From Pholiota molesta (taxonomy: Eukaryota; Basidiomycota; Agaricomycetes; Agaricales; Strophariaceae): a DNA stretch of 64,000 nt. Below the pieces are notes generated by a model, which had not been told where the DNA came from, ran no database searches, and was given only the letters and a program-made list of their open reading frames with translations. The position numbers and the translations under genes are program-made. This document shows, one piece after another, positions 44,787-56,900 of this stretch (position 1 is the stretch's first letter; each line of letters opens with the position of its first letter). Where the stretch lies: NCBI GenBank assembly GCA_014925825.1, contig JACGCK010000092.1, positions 62,001-126,000 on the forward strand. Reading direction: 5' to 3'.

Positions 44787-46520
44787 GTGCCGCTTCTCTA
44801 GTTTCACACCCGGAACTGAGATTCTGGGGCGTTGAAAATTCACCAGCACGTCGCAGCCAATCATCCCTCTCACAGGCCATCCGATGGACCTCCATGTTGG
44901 GCACAAGGCGAGGGCTCGAATGCAACGTCCTCTGCTCCAATGGGTCTACCTACTCTGCATACGGTATAGTTGAACTTCCTGCCGATTTCAACTATGAGGC
45001 GTTGCTAGAGCAGGCCTCCGCCCACGAGCTCGCCAACCCCCCGGACGACATTGACGATGCACAATCCACCGCCATCGTACAGGACAACGCTGGCAATAAC
45101 TTGTTGACCCCAAATTCATCGTCGCCAGCAGGGCCCTGCCTGCCGTCAACGGAAAACTCCTCAGGCGCTTCCACCACGTCGCCTGCAAACCTACAAAGAA
45201 AGCGGCGCCGCATTGAGATAAAGTCGCAGCTTGGCCACCTCCCCACCGCCGCCGCCACCAGCGCATACGTTGAGACTGCAACCGCCTTGCCCTTATTGCT
45301 GGATTGCAGTGAGCTTCCTGCCGCTGCAGCGGCGTACAGTGCAAAGCATGCAAAGCTGCAGGATGCGGATACAGAGTACACAAAGGGCCAGCTTGTCGAA
45401 GAGCTTGGGTTCGCCTATGCGCCCTGGAAAGGCATGTGAGTAGCTACGTTATTTTTATTTTTATGCTATTCAGTCTAACGCCACGTTTACAGGAAGCTCA
45501 TGTTGGGCGTTGATTCGTAGAAGCGCATCTGCATGGTGGCCGGATGACCCAACATACGTCGATGACTGTCGCGCTGCGTGCGATCTCCTGGAACAGGAGG
45601 GCAAAAAAAACCGGCTTAGTTGGGCGCATGAAGCCTCGCGGCGCGGGCACTTTGCCGCCCTCAACGTTAACCTTAACAACAAGAACTATGCCCCGGTTGC
45701 TAAAAAGCTGCTGACCAGGCTAGAATTTGAGCGCATTGCTTCGTTTGCTAGCTGTAAGCCCCGTTCCAATCTCCCATGCGGCTATACTTGCCTTTCTTAA
45801 ACTGCCATCCTCAGCATCTTTCAAAACTTTCCAGCACTACAAGAGCCGCCCTGACGCCTTTTTCTCCCGAATGCACCGCCTGAAAAGAAATTCCCCCCAC
45901 CCCCTGTATCAGCACCTTCCCAGCAGCGGCGCTGAACTTCGGACCAAATGCCCAGACGTACCTTCCGCTGGTGTACAATCCAGGCGTTGGGGCGCTTTGA
46001 CCACCAAAGGCGGGCACCTTATCCTTTGGGAGCCTCGCCTGGTGGTTGAGTTTCCGCCCGGGTCGCTGCTCCTCATCCCTTCAGCGACCATAACGAATTC
46101 CAACACTCCCGTCGCCCCTAATGAAGCTCGCGCCTCCTTCACACAATATGCACCTGGTGGCTTGTTTCGATACGTTGGCTATGGTTTTCGCTTAAAAGGG
46201 TGGGCTGAAAAAAACAAGATCCAAAAAGCTCCACTGAGCCATGATGCAAGCCAGGCAGGGCAACTGGAGGGTTGATTTAGATTTACTCAGTAAGGTAGAT
46301 GAATAACCACACCAGCCCTTCAAGTATGAATAAAAAATGCATTCTTTCCAAGCAGCTTCCCTCCACCGCCCTTGTCTAAAAGAGATGTAAAAGTGAGACC
46401 TTTTTCCAACCCTTCCGCAGCCACCAGCTGCCAGTGGCCATGACAGCTTTTAAATTTCCCGAGTTCCAATCCTTGCTCAACGCCATACATGTGCCAGAAC
46501 AAGAGGACCTTGAGGACAAC
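44787..46520 (+). mobile_element. Degenerate TET/JBP-like dioxygenase element, copy 2
   Basis: The N-terminal part (44894-45436) gives YGIVELPADFNYEALLEQAS and a continuous, acidic, Ser-rich frame. The later part gives RRGHFAALNVNLN, FERIASFAS, an intron (about 45751-45813), FFSRMHRLK, then GGHLILWEPRLVVEFPPGSL, LLIPSATITNSNTPVAPNEA and RASFTQYAPGGLFRYVGYGF. This is the C-terminal double-stranded beta-helix of fungal transposon-linked dioxygenases. The expected HxD is replaced (CPDV region, shortened), and the second histidine (usually ...RHSN) is Asn in TNSN. The Arg-x-Ser motif survives. Iron binding is therefore lost and the copy is dead as an enzyme. Confidence 0.7.
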
Positions 46521-46987
46521 ATTAAAGGCGAGTCGCGGAGTTGAAGCACCTCCTAGCCTCACTGCTAAAGACCAGCTCCTCCCAAGTTGGACTTGGGTGG
46601 CGAGAGTCAATTACACGATGTGCAGCTATTCAGACACCTCAGACCCGCTCCTCCATCACACGAAGCACGCGGCGCCAATTTTTGCAGGATGGCCCTGCGG
46701 GCACTGGCCACTGGGCAGCCATCATCATCGAATTCTATTCCCCTTCAGGATGCCATCGGTGCTATCCTACTGCCCTACATTTGCCTTAAAACATCCCGCA
46801 GGCTTTTCTTTTGGTACTTTTATTCTCTCAACGTGATTCAGGACCTTCACTCTTGGATCAATGTCAGGGTCGCCAAATGAAACAGGATAGGGCGACACGT
46901 GCCACGTGCCGCGATCCCATTGTTTACGCCGCCCACCTCTGGCCCACCTTGTTCAAATGCACTCTACGCCTTGAATAGCCACTCGCA
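46521..46987. other. Left flank of the transposase gene
   Basis: I see no gene. The overlapping palindrome CACGTGCCACGTG lies at about 46894-46907. The left end of the large transposon may be within or before this stretch; I could not find matching inverted ends. Confidence 0.35.
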
Positions 46988-49900
46988 ATGCCAGCCAGGA
47001 CGAGTAATTCTTTAACCTTTCATTGCAATTGCTTCATTTGCAATGCTGAAGGCCCCTGCGATTCGAACGGATCTCCGCTTGGAAGGGACCTCCCATTATC
47101 CATGCGCTCAGTGCATCAAGATCGAATTCAAGCAGCAACTTTGGCGTCCAGTGAGGCAGCAGGTCTTGAAGAAATTTCTTCTTCTATATTTTCATCCGCT
47201 GTCATTGGCGGAGAATATTCTCTTCGTTCGGAACCTAGCAGGCTATGGACGTCTAGGGAGAGCCACCATGCCCCGTATCCACCCAGCGCCCCAGATGACC
47301 CGCCTTTTGACAACATCATCCATGGCCTCGAGCGATTGCAACTGGACTCCACCAACACAAATCCCCCCCTGCATTCCCCGGCCGTTGCTGATCCGTCTTC
47401 TCCCTTGGATGCTGTGGCCAAGCCGGTGGGCATGCCCCCCATCGATCAGAACTTAAAGCAGGAGAGAAGTCAGCGCACGGCCAAAGCCCATATGTCTTTA
47501 GACAAGATCGATAGCTGCATCAAAGCATGTTCAACTCGTATAGCCACCGCCGAGCTATCTGCCGATGACATCCTCCATCTTCAAGATGAAGTTGGTCGTC
47601 TCCAGCTTTCCCTCGAAAATGTACGAAGAAACGTACATTCGGTCAACGTCCGCCGACTTGCGACTTTAGCATCTTTGAATGGAATCGCCCGCATTCTAGA
47701 GGACCTCCAGAAACAACATCCGATAAATGCCAATGTAGCTTTAAAATTCAACTCAGGTAATGATGCTTTTTAATTCTATTCGAACTCATTGCTGATGCTT
47801 CCCCAGATCACCATTTCAATGCGCCAATCAACGACAATGATCCCGTTGCTCAAACAACCATGTTCATAGTCATTCTCTGCACCGTCATCTCAGGCATTGG
47901 CCGACGCATGGGGAACCTTCTCTTAAGCCTCCTCACGATTCTGCTTCGCTCCTCTTTCTCTCCTTCTGGCAAGTTTGATGATTGGCAAAATGATGTTTTG
48001 AAGCAATTGCCGCGTACGACCGAGACGGTGATGAACAAGTTTCCTTTGGGCGCCAAAACCACAATTTATGCAGTCTGCCCTGCTTGTAACTGCACCTACC
48101 CGCCTATATTCTCACCCGGATCAAAAACCCCCATTTATCCAGAACAATGCAACAACATTCCTTTTCCCAATGAGCCTTGCAACGAGGTTCTTTTAGAGAT
48201 GGCGACGGACGGACGACGGTTGCCTATCAAGACATTTGAATATCACAGCTTTCATGACTATCTTGCTACTCTCCTTTCCCGGCGCGATCTGGAGGACATC
48301 ATGGACAAAGCTTGCGATGACCTAACATCCTCTATCAAAGAGGGCAAGGGCGCTCCCAACTTCGTTTCCGACATCTTCGAGGCGTCGTTTATTCGCGAAT
48401 TTCGTGGCCCCGACAACAAGCATTTTGTCCAAAGGCCTGGCAAAGAAGGGCGGTATCTCTTTGTGCTCAATGTCGATTTTTTCATTGCAGAAGGTCAAAC
48501 TGTTCGCGGTGCCAGTGCTTCATGTGGTCTGATCAGTGCGGCCTGTTTAAACCTCCCCTTATCCATCCGCTATTTGCCAGAGAATATGTACATCGCTGGT
48601 ATTGTTCCAGGCCCAAACGAACCGAAAGACACTCAGCTCAACCATTTCATGCGTCCTCTTGTCGATGACTTGAAAATCTCTTGGGAATCTGGGGTTGAAT
48701 ATTCTCATACGGCGAAGCATCCTCTGGGCCGTTCGACTCGAAGCGCAATAGCAGTCAGCGTCAACGATCTCCCGGCTTCACGCAAAGTCAACCAATCCGT
48801 TGGACATACCAGCCATAAACTTTGTACGAGATGCAGCTGTTATCATCGGCAGAAATTGGATAGAACAGACATTGCACATGCTGACTGGAATCCGAAAAAG
48901 GTTGCCGACCTTCGAAGAGATGCGGAAGCATGGCGGTCTGCCCCTTCCTCCCAAGCCCAAAAAAAGCTATTGGATGAAACTGGTCTACGCTGGACTGAAT
49001 TATGGCGCCTCCCTTATTGGGATCCAACGTGTATGCTAGGTGTTGACTCCATGCATTGTCTCCTGGAAGGTCTTGCACAGCAACATTTCCGCGAGATTTT
49101 ACGCCTAACAGATGCAGATGCAAAAGAGCCTGGACCGAAGCAGGCGTTTGATTTCACATTCACGCTACCCAATGATGACTGGGGCAATGACAACGATCGC
49201 AAGCATGTCGCCGATATACATCGCATCCTTTTGGCTCCATTAAAAGGGGATGGTGACAGCGAAGATGTAATGTTTCAAAAGCTTGCACAACGCCTTTTCA
49301 CGAAGAACCGGGCTTCCCTGAATTTTGTTACGTCCATCAATCTGGACTTGAAACCTATGCCAAATGTACAAGCATTGGGCCTTTATTCAAAGCGGGAATG
49401 TGTCGATGTGCTAGTTGCTTGGGTAGCGTTTTTTCTTCCCTCATCCTTGGTTCCTCCCAGCTTACCAATTGCTCCTCCAGCGCAAAACGAAGCCTCGAAA
49501 TGCCTCCACACAAGGAAGGTATGGCAACATGGAGACTATGGAACGCATCAGAGAAGTCATACGCGATATGGATACGCCTTCATGGCTAGAATCTGTACCT
49601 TTCAATTTTGGCATGGCTAGTGCAGGAAGTCTTAAGGCTGATGAATGGAGGACGGTTACAACAGTACACCTTCCTGTAGCGCTTGTTAGCCTATGGGGTG
49701 AGGGAACGAGCCATCTCTCTGCAGCTGTGGGATCGACTCTTCGTGTTGATCTTGATCATACTATGAACCTCGTATGCGCTGTTTCCCTGGCTTGCATGCG
49801 CACCATGTCGCCATTCAGAATGAATGCTTACCGGACACAAATTATTTCCTGGTTATCCAAACTGCGGGAAATTCATCCTACGGCAAGAGTCAGTGCCAAC

Positions 49901-50713
49901 TGGCATTCCGCAATCCACATATATGACTTCTTGCTTCTTTTTGGGCCCGTTCACTCATGGTGGTGCTTCCCTTTCGAGCGTTTGATTGGCCAGCTGCAGC
50001 GACTTCCCCATAACCATAAGTTTGGTGCGCAAATTTGTAATTTACTTCACGGAGAACTCCAGCACTAATGATAACACCTCCCAAGGTCAACTGGAATCCA
50101 CCATGCTTTTATCGTTTCTACGAGGGGTCAAATTGAGGCATTGGCTCTCACGCCCCGATTGCCCCCCTGCTCTCAAAAAGTGCAAAGTCGTCTTTGACAA
50201 TGCCTTTGGAAAACGAGAAACAGTCGATGCGATGTCCCATAATCCAGACAGCTATCAAAGTGTTCCTCAAGATTTGGCAGCGTGCATCTCTGAGGCCAAG
50301 GTCCGGCTGCGGGCTCGTTATACCCACAATGACACCATCTACACAAGGTCCTCTACCCACGTCGGCAATAGCTTGATTTTGTTCTATCCCAATGGAAACC
50401 GCTCTAAGAAACTGGTGCCAGGCTGCATCAAATACATTATAGATGAGGACCAAAGGAAGCTGTTTGCAGTCAATCGTCAGGTACCTGCACCACCTGGAAC
50501 GGTTGATCCGTTTCGTTTTTACAGCCACTTTCCAGCAGTAATATATTCCACAGACCTTTCTCCAGACCTGGAGCTCATTTCCCCTGAGTGGGTGGGGACC
50601 CATTATGCTCGTTGGTGCATGGATGACAACAGAGCTGTTGTACTTAATCTTTCTCGAGTACGCTATTTACCAACATGATGCGCACATGCTAACAAATTTT
50701 ATTATAGGATTAA
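46988..50713 (+). CDS. KDZ/Plavaka-type transposase
   Basis: Five exons (46988-47756, 47807-49422, 49481-50024, 50086-50657, 50708-50713) give 1168 residues in one frame. The N-terminus has a Cys-rich start (FHCNCFICNAEGPC). The core shows LNHFMRPLVDDLKISWESGV, a segment ending VNDLPASRK, a zinc-knuckle-like CTRCSCYHRQKL, GLRWTELWRLPYWDPT and GVDSMHCLLEGLAQQHF. These are hallmarks of the plant-Tnp2-related, Plavaka/KDZ transposases of mushrooms with an RNase H-like nuclease. The C-terminal part has FNFGMASAGSLKADEWRT, VHSWWCFPFERLIGQLQ and SPEWVGTHYARWC. No stop or frameshift interrupts it, so it could be active. It is convergent with the accessory gene, 216 bp apart. Confidence 0.88.
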
Positions 50714-50929
50714 AAGCGTAGAGCATGGCAAGGATGGCACTACACGCTCTTAGATGGATGTTGAAGCATTTATTTTTTCAAGTCTACGTTTTGCTCAGAA
50801 TTCTAGATCAATACCGCCTTTGTGACCTATAATTTTGAAATTTGCATTAGACTATGTGCTATCCAATTGCAACCCTACTACTGAAGGCTTTTCCCGATGT
50901 AAATCATTGCTAAATAACAATATTTCTAA

Positions 50930-53900
50930 TCAAGCCTGAATGCTGAACTCCTTCTTCGAAAAGTGTATATTGTGTTCTGTTCGATATTTCTTCAACCAAG
51001 ATTTGTCAAACACTCCCTTGGGTTTCTTTCGCAAGGGCAGTCGTTCGCTATGCATTGCTTTCTTCTTCCTCAGCCGCAGCGTTCCCTTTGCCCCCTTTCT
51101 GTTGAGGAGATTTTTGTCCTTCTTCCTTTGGTCATCAATCATTTTCAGGTATTCTTCAACCGGGGCTCGCCATGGCAGCTTCTTGACGGAAAAATAGACA
51201 TTGCCATGATCGTCGACCTCTGACTCGTCAGACGACATCCCTTCTTCCCCTAGATGATGCAGGAGCTCGTCCAGCCACACCCAGGTATGTCGGTCAAGGT
51301 CCTTATAGCGCTTCTTTGCCTCCATTACTCGTTTCACAGTTTCAACCCTGCGTAGAAACATCTTAAAGACACATATTGCTGCTTTAGATGGTGAATTTCA
51401 AATAGATGGCAAACACGTACTTCACTCCTTCTAGTATTTGCCCGAGCTTTCTGACCAAGTTTGGCCCTCCTGCTGATCAATCGCTTTTCTAGGTGCTCTG
51501 GCGATTCGTGTTTCCCTGATTCCATAAGTTTCGGCTGAGCCTGTCTCCAATATCCCGCTGCCCTTTTGACGTATTCTTGAATGACATCGGTAACATACCC
51601 TTCGGACCGTTTTGGAAGCTCCAACCTCCGCAACTTTTTGCAGACATAATCTGCTAACAAGTTGATGGCGCGCTTGTTCCATTTCGAGTTGATCTTGTCT
51701 TTAAAGTCAATCAACAGATCGTTTCCATCTGGCCCTTTGTTTTCATTGGCTTTGTAGCCTTGGACAGCGGCACGATTGGGCGTTTCAGCAGACATGAAAT
51801 CCTCAAATTTCTCAACATCAAAAGCGGAATGCAATATTTTACGAATTGCCCGCTATATTGTGCCTCTGTGAGCATGCTGCAAGTCTTTGGGTTGGATTTA
51901 CGCACAGTATATCTGGTTCTGTCCTCCTTTGTCTCAGATGCTTTCTGATCTTCCACATCTGCCTTGGCGTCATTGCGGTGCTTCCTGGGTTTGGAGGATT
52001 TCTTTCTACTTCTAAAGTCGGTTTCTCTCTCTGAGTTGTCATTCATATCGGCATTCAATACTTTTTGGATGTATTGAAGCCCATTGACGAAGTAATGGGC
52101 GAGGTCTTCCATGTCGTTCGGGACTTTCCCACTGGATCTGCCCTAAGATAAGTTAATCACTGTATCACTGTATATAATGGTACATTTGACGGACAACTTA
52201 CCTGTCGTATTTTGGTTGACCTCCGCGCTGATGACGGCTCCTCGTCTTCCTCTTCATCGTCATCTTCTTCATCGTCATCGCCATCCTCGTCATCGCCGTC
52301 CTCGTCCTCGTCGTCCTCCATGTCTTCTTCCTCATCCTCCTCGCCCTTAAACTCTGCATTGCCCTCGTCTTCCTCCTCCTTAACCTCACCCTTCTTGCTC
52401 TCATTCTCATTCTCATCCTCGTCCTCGTCCTCGTCCTCATTCTCGTCCTCATTCTCGTCCTCATCCTCATTCTCGTCCTTCTTGTTCTTGCCCTTGTCCT
52501 TGTTGCCATTGTTGCTATTGCCGCTGTTATCATTGCTGTCATCGTCGCTGTCTTCGCCATTGTCTAAATTTACATGTTGCCTTCTGTTCCAGGTATGCAA
52601 GCCAACTCTGTCAATAGGCTTCGAAGCCGCCTTCCGCTTTCCCTTCGCTTTTGCAGATGGAGACTCTTCCTCACTGTCATCGCCGCTGCCTAAAGCCACC
52701 CTTTGCCTTCCATTTGAGGACTTCGACGTTTCCTTCTGCTTTCCCTTTTGTTTTGTAGATGGGGGCTCCTTTCTCGGTGAGCCTTCGTCATTGGTAGACA
52801 TGCCCGAGTCCATTGGCTCTTCATAGATACTTGGCTTGCTGAATGAGGACTTCGGTGCTGTAGATGGGCCTGGAGTTGCATTCCTCTGATTTTGCTGTGA
52901 TTTGTGGGGTGATGCCTTTTGCACCGCGGACGTGGCTTCCACCGGTGGATGTCCTAGGGCTTCATCAGAGACAGAGGGGCCCACATTGCCAGCTTGAGAC
53001 ATAGACGTCTTGAAAGCTTTTCGGAGCTCTGTTTGAACCGCTGAGGCTATGGCGTTTTCTTTCTCAATCTAAATCAATCGATTTTGCATCGTCAGATGCA
53101 AGCATGCACTGTTGGAACATCGGGAAACTCAACGACGTACTTCATTTGCTTCTAATAATTGGCGAAACTCTTCTTGTTCATCCTCTAAGATTTGTCGAAA
53201 CATCTGTTCGGTGCGTTGAACAGCATCGCAGTCGTCATGCTCTTTTTTCCACTGCTCCAGCCCTGCCAACTGTGCCTTGAGTGCAGTTATAGTTATATTT
53301 GGATCTGTCAAATCATGACCGCTGCTGGATTCGTCTAGGCCTGCTGTTGTCGTTTGAACTGCCTGCAGCGACGCGATTCTCCGATTCAGTTGATCTAACT
53401 CGATCTGGTGGTGTTCCACTGATTTCTGTTCATCTCCTCTCTGTCAAAGATCAGATTTGATATGAAAAGGAACTAGCCTATTTGCTTACCCATGCTACAC
53501 GCTCTTGTTCATGCTTGACAGCACTTGCTTTCATCTCTTCCTGCAATGAGCAGTGCTGTTTTTCCAACCTCGTTATGATTGCATCTTTCTCCTTCCCCTG
53601 TTTGGTGGCATTAGTGACTTTTCCAGTAGCAATATATGGGTGCATTCTACCTCGGCCTCCTTCTCCTTAATTTGAACAATACGACTGCTGATTACACTAA
53701 GGAGTTGCTCTTTATCACGCCACTAAGGCAGGGTTTAGCCATGATGCAACGAGGAAGCCAGAATCTGGCTTACTTACCAGTTTCGTGCGCTCCTCTTTTT
53801 GTTTGGCTTCTAGGGCTTCCTTTGAAGCTTCGAGGCTCAACAACTGCCTGTCCTTGGTTGCAACCATTTCTTGAAGCTGAAGGTTTTCATTCTTGCTCTT

Positions 53901-56900
53901 TTCCAGCTCTTTATGCTGATTCTTCATTTCTGCGGTCTAATTAATGGTCAGAGCTGTCCAGTGCAGATGAGGTATTCCCTTACCAATCTGTCATATTCTC
54001 GACCTTGGGCTTCCTTCGTTGTTGCCAGCTGTGTTGCCAAGGCATTTTCAGCCTTCAGCAGAGAAGCTGTGGATGCCTCCGACTCCCAAAGGCAGCGGTT
54101 TTCTTGCTGACTCTCGACTTTCTGACTCTCGAGCAACTTCAACTGGGTTTTCACCTTTGTGGCCGAACCAAAGGGTTAGAACTATGTGTTACAAATGGCA
54201 TGTTTGCTCACTAGTGCATCAGCTTTCTTTACATCCTCTTCTTTCGCTGCTAAAAGCACTTCGAGTTCATGGATGTCCTTTTTTTTGCGCTCCAGCTCCA
54301 TTCTGGCAACCTCCTAATGCAAGGCTTAGTCACAATATGGCAATGATAAATGATTTTCTTACCCCATCATTGAGCTTCCCCTTGTACTCTTCCAATTGCT
54401 GTTGCAATTCCGCCACTGTACCTTCGCTTGAAATCTGGAGATTCGACAACTGCTTGTCCTTGGCTGTCACTGATGCTTGAAGTTGGCGGATTTCTTCCTC
54501 CTTCTTCATCAGCTCATTTTGCCGACCATTCAGCAACTCAATTTGATTTATGTTTTTTGTAGCCTAAACAAAATTTAGAACTGCATATGGAGAAGACGCT
54601 CATTTGCTTACCCATGTGGTACGTTCTTGCTTTAATTCGGCTGTACAATTGCTCAGCGAGTTGATGAGCTCCACATTGGCAGCCTCCTAATGCAAGGTTT
54701 AGATGCAATGAAACAAGAAACAATGATTTCTTTACCTGATCATTAAGCTCCATCTTGCACCTGTCTAATTGCTGTCGCAATTCTTTCACTACGCCGTTGC
54801 TTGAAAGCCGGAGATTTGACAACTGCTCATTCTTCGCTGTCTCTGAGGCTTGAAGTCGAAGGATTTCTTCCTCATGCTTTGCCAGCTCAACTTGCGAACC
54901 TTTCAGTAGCTCCGCTTGTTCCATGTCTTTTGTAGCCTAAGCAAAGACTTGTAAGTTGTAGTTGCATTATGCATATAATGAAAGTAGATCATTTCTTACC
55001 CATGCGGCATGTTCTTGCTTATGGGCATCCTCTATTGCTTTCAGCTTTGTCGTCAAGGTGAGATTTTCGGTCTTCAGCACATCAACTTTCTTCACTTCCT
55101 CTTCTTTCGCTGCTAAAACTTGCGCTTCGAGTTCATGGATGTCCTTTTTTTTGCGCTCCAGCTCCATTCTGGCAACCTCCTAATGCAAGGCTTAGTCGCA
55201 ATATGGCAATGATAAATGATAAATGATTTTCTTACCCCATCATTGAGCCTCCCCTTGTAGTCTTCCAATTGCTGTTGCAATTCCGCCACTGTACCTTCGC
55301 TTGAAATCTGGAGATTCGACAACTGCTTGTCCTTGGCTGTCACTGATGCTTGAAGTTGGCGGATTTCTTCCTCCTTCATCATCAGCTCATTTTGCCGACC
55401 ATTCAGCAACTCAATTTGATTTATGTTTTTTGTAGCCTAAACAAAATTTAGAACTGCATATGGAGAAGACGCTCATTTGCTTACCCATGTGGTACGTTCT
55501 TGCTTTAATTCGGCTGTACAATTGCTCAGCGAGTTGATGAGCTCCGCATTGACTGCCTCCTAATGCAAGGTTTAGACGCGATGAAACAAGGATCAATGTT
55601 TTCGTTACCTGATCATTGAGCTTCTTCTTGAACTCTTCTAACTGCTGATGCAACTCTGCCACCGCACCTTCGCTTTCATACGAAGCATTGAAATTTGGCC
55701 ACTGCTTGTCTTTCGCTGTTAATGACTCTTGCAGTCGAAGGATTTCTTCCTCATTCTTTGCCAGCTCAATTTGCAAACCTTTCAGCAGCTCCGCTTGTTC
55801 CATGTCTTTTGTAGCCTAAGCGAAGACTTAAAAAGTTGTAGTTGCATATAATGAAAGTAGCTCATTTCTTACCCATGCGGCATGTTCTTGCTTATGGGCA
55901 TCCTCTGTTCCTTTCAGCTTTGTCGCCAAGGTGAGATTTTCAGTCTTCAGCACATTAACTTTCTTCACTTCCTCTTCTTTTGCTGCTAAAAGCACTTCGA
56001 GTTCATGGATGTCCTTTTTTTTGCGCTCTAGCTCCATTCTGGCAACCTCCTAATGCAAGGCTTAGTCGCAATATGGCAATGATAAATGATAAATGATTTT
56101 CTTACCCCATCATTGAGCCTCCCCTTGTAGTCTTCCAATTGCTGTTGCAATTCGGCCGCTGTACCTTCGCTTGAAATCTGGAGATTCGACAACTGCTTGT
56201 CCTTTGCTGTTAATGACTCTTGAAGCTCGTGGTTTTCTTCCGCACTCTTCTGCAGCTCACTGCGTCGACTGCTGAGCAACTCCTCATAGTTCTTTTCCTT
56301 CGCCAGCTAATCAAAGAATTAAAACCGTATCTCGAATATGGCCTATTTGCTCACCCATTTGTTGCGTTCTTGCTCATGGCCCTCTTCTGTTATTTTCACT
56401 CCGGCGGCTGTGGCCTTGCTTTCTGCAACCAGCGTCTCGATCTTCGTTGTAGCCTGCTTCAGGTCCTCTTGGAAGCTAAGAATATCTACATCCCTCTTCT
56501 GTAATTCTTCCTCGTGTTGAAGTTCTCTCCTAGTATCTGCGACCTTATATTTGCCTTAAGATTCGACGACGTAATTTTTGCTAATTTTTGCGCCACTTCA
56601 CTTACCGGTGTTGTTTGCTCGTTTGAAATCTCCTCCCTTCTTCTGTTTAGCTGAGACTCTAAATCGCGCCGTTTTGTATTCAGTGAGTCGATCCACTCTT
56701 CTTTTTCTGCTATCAACTGTTGATGCTTGGTTATATCGTTGCATTTATTCTCCAGTTCGCGTTGGCAAGTTTTCAGCGACTCTAGAAGCGCCTTCTTTTC
56801 TTGTTCCTAGCCAGGCATTCAGATTGAAAATGCGGAAATTGAACTAGATGCTTACCCATTTCCCGCGGCCGCATTCGTATTCCTCTTCTCTCTTTCGCAA

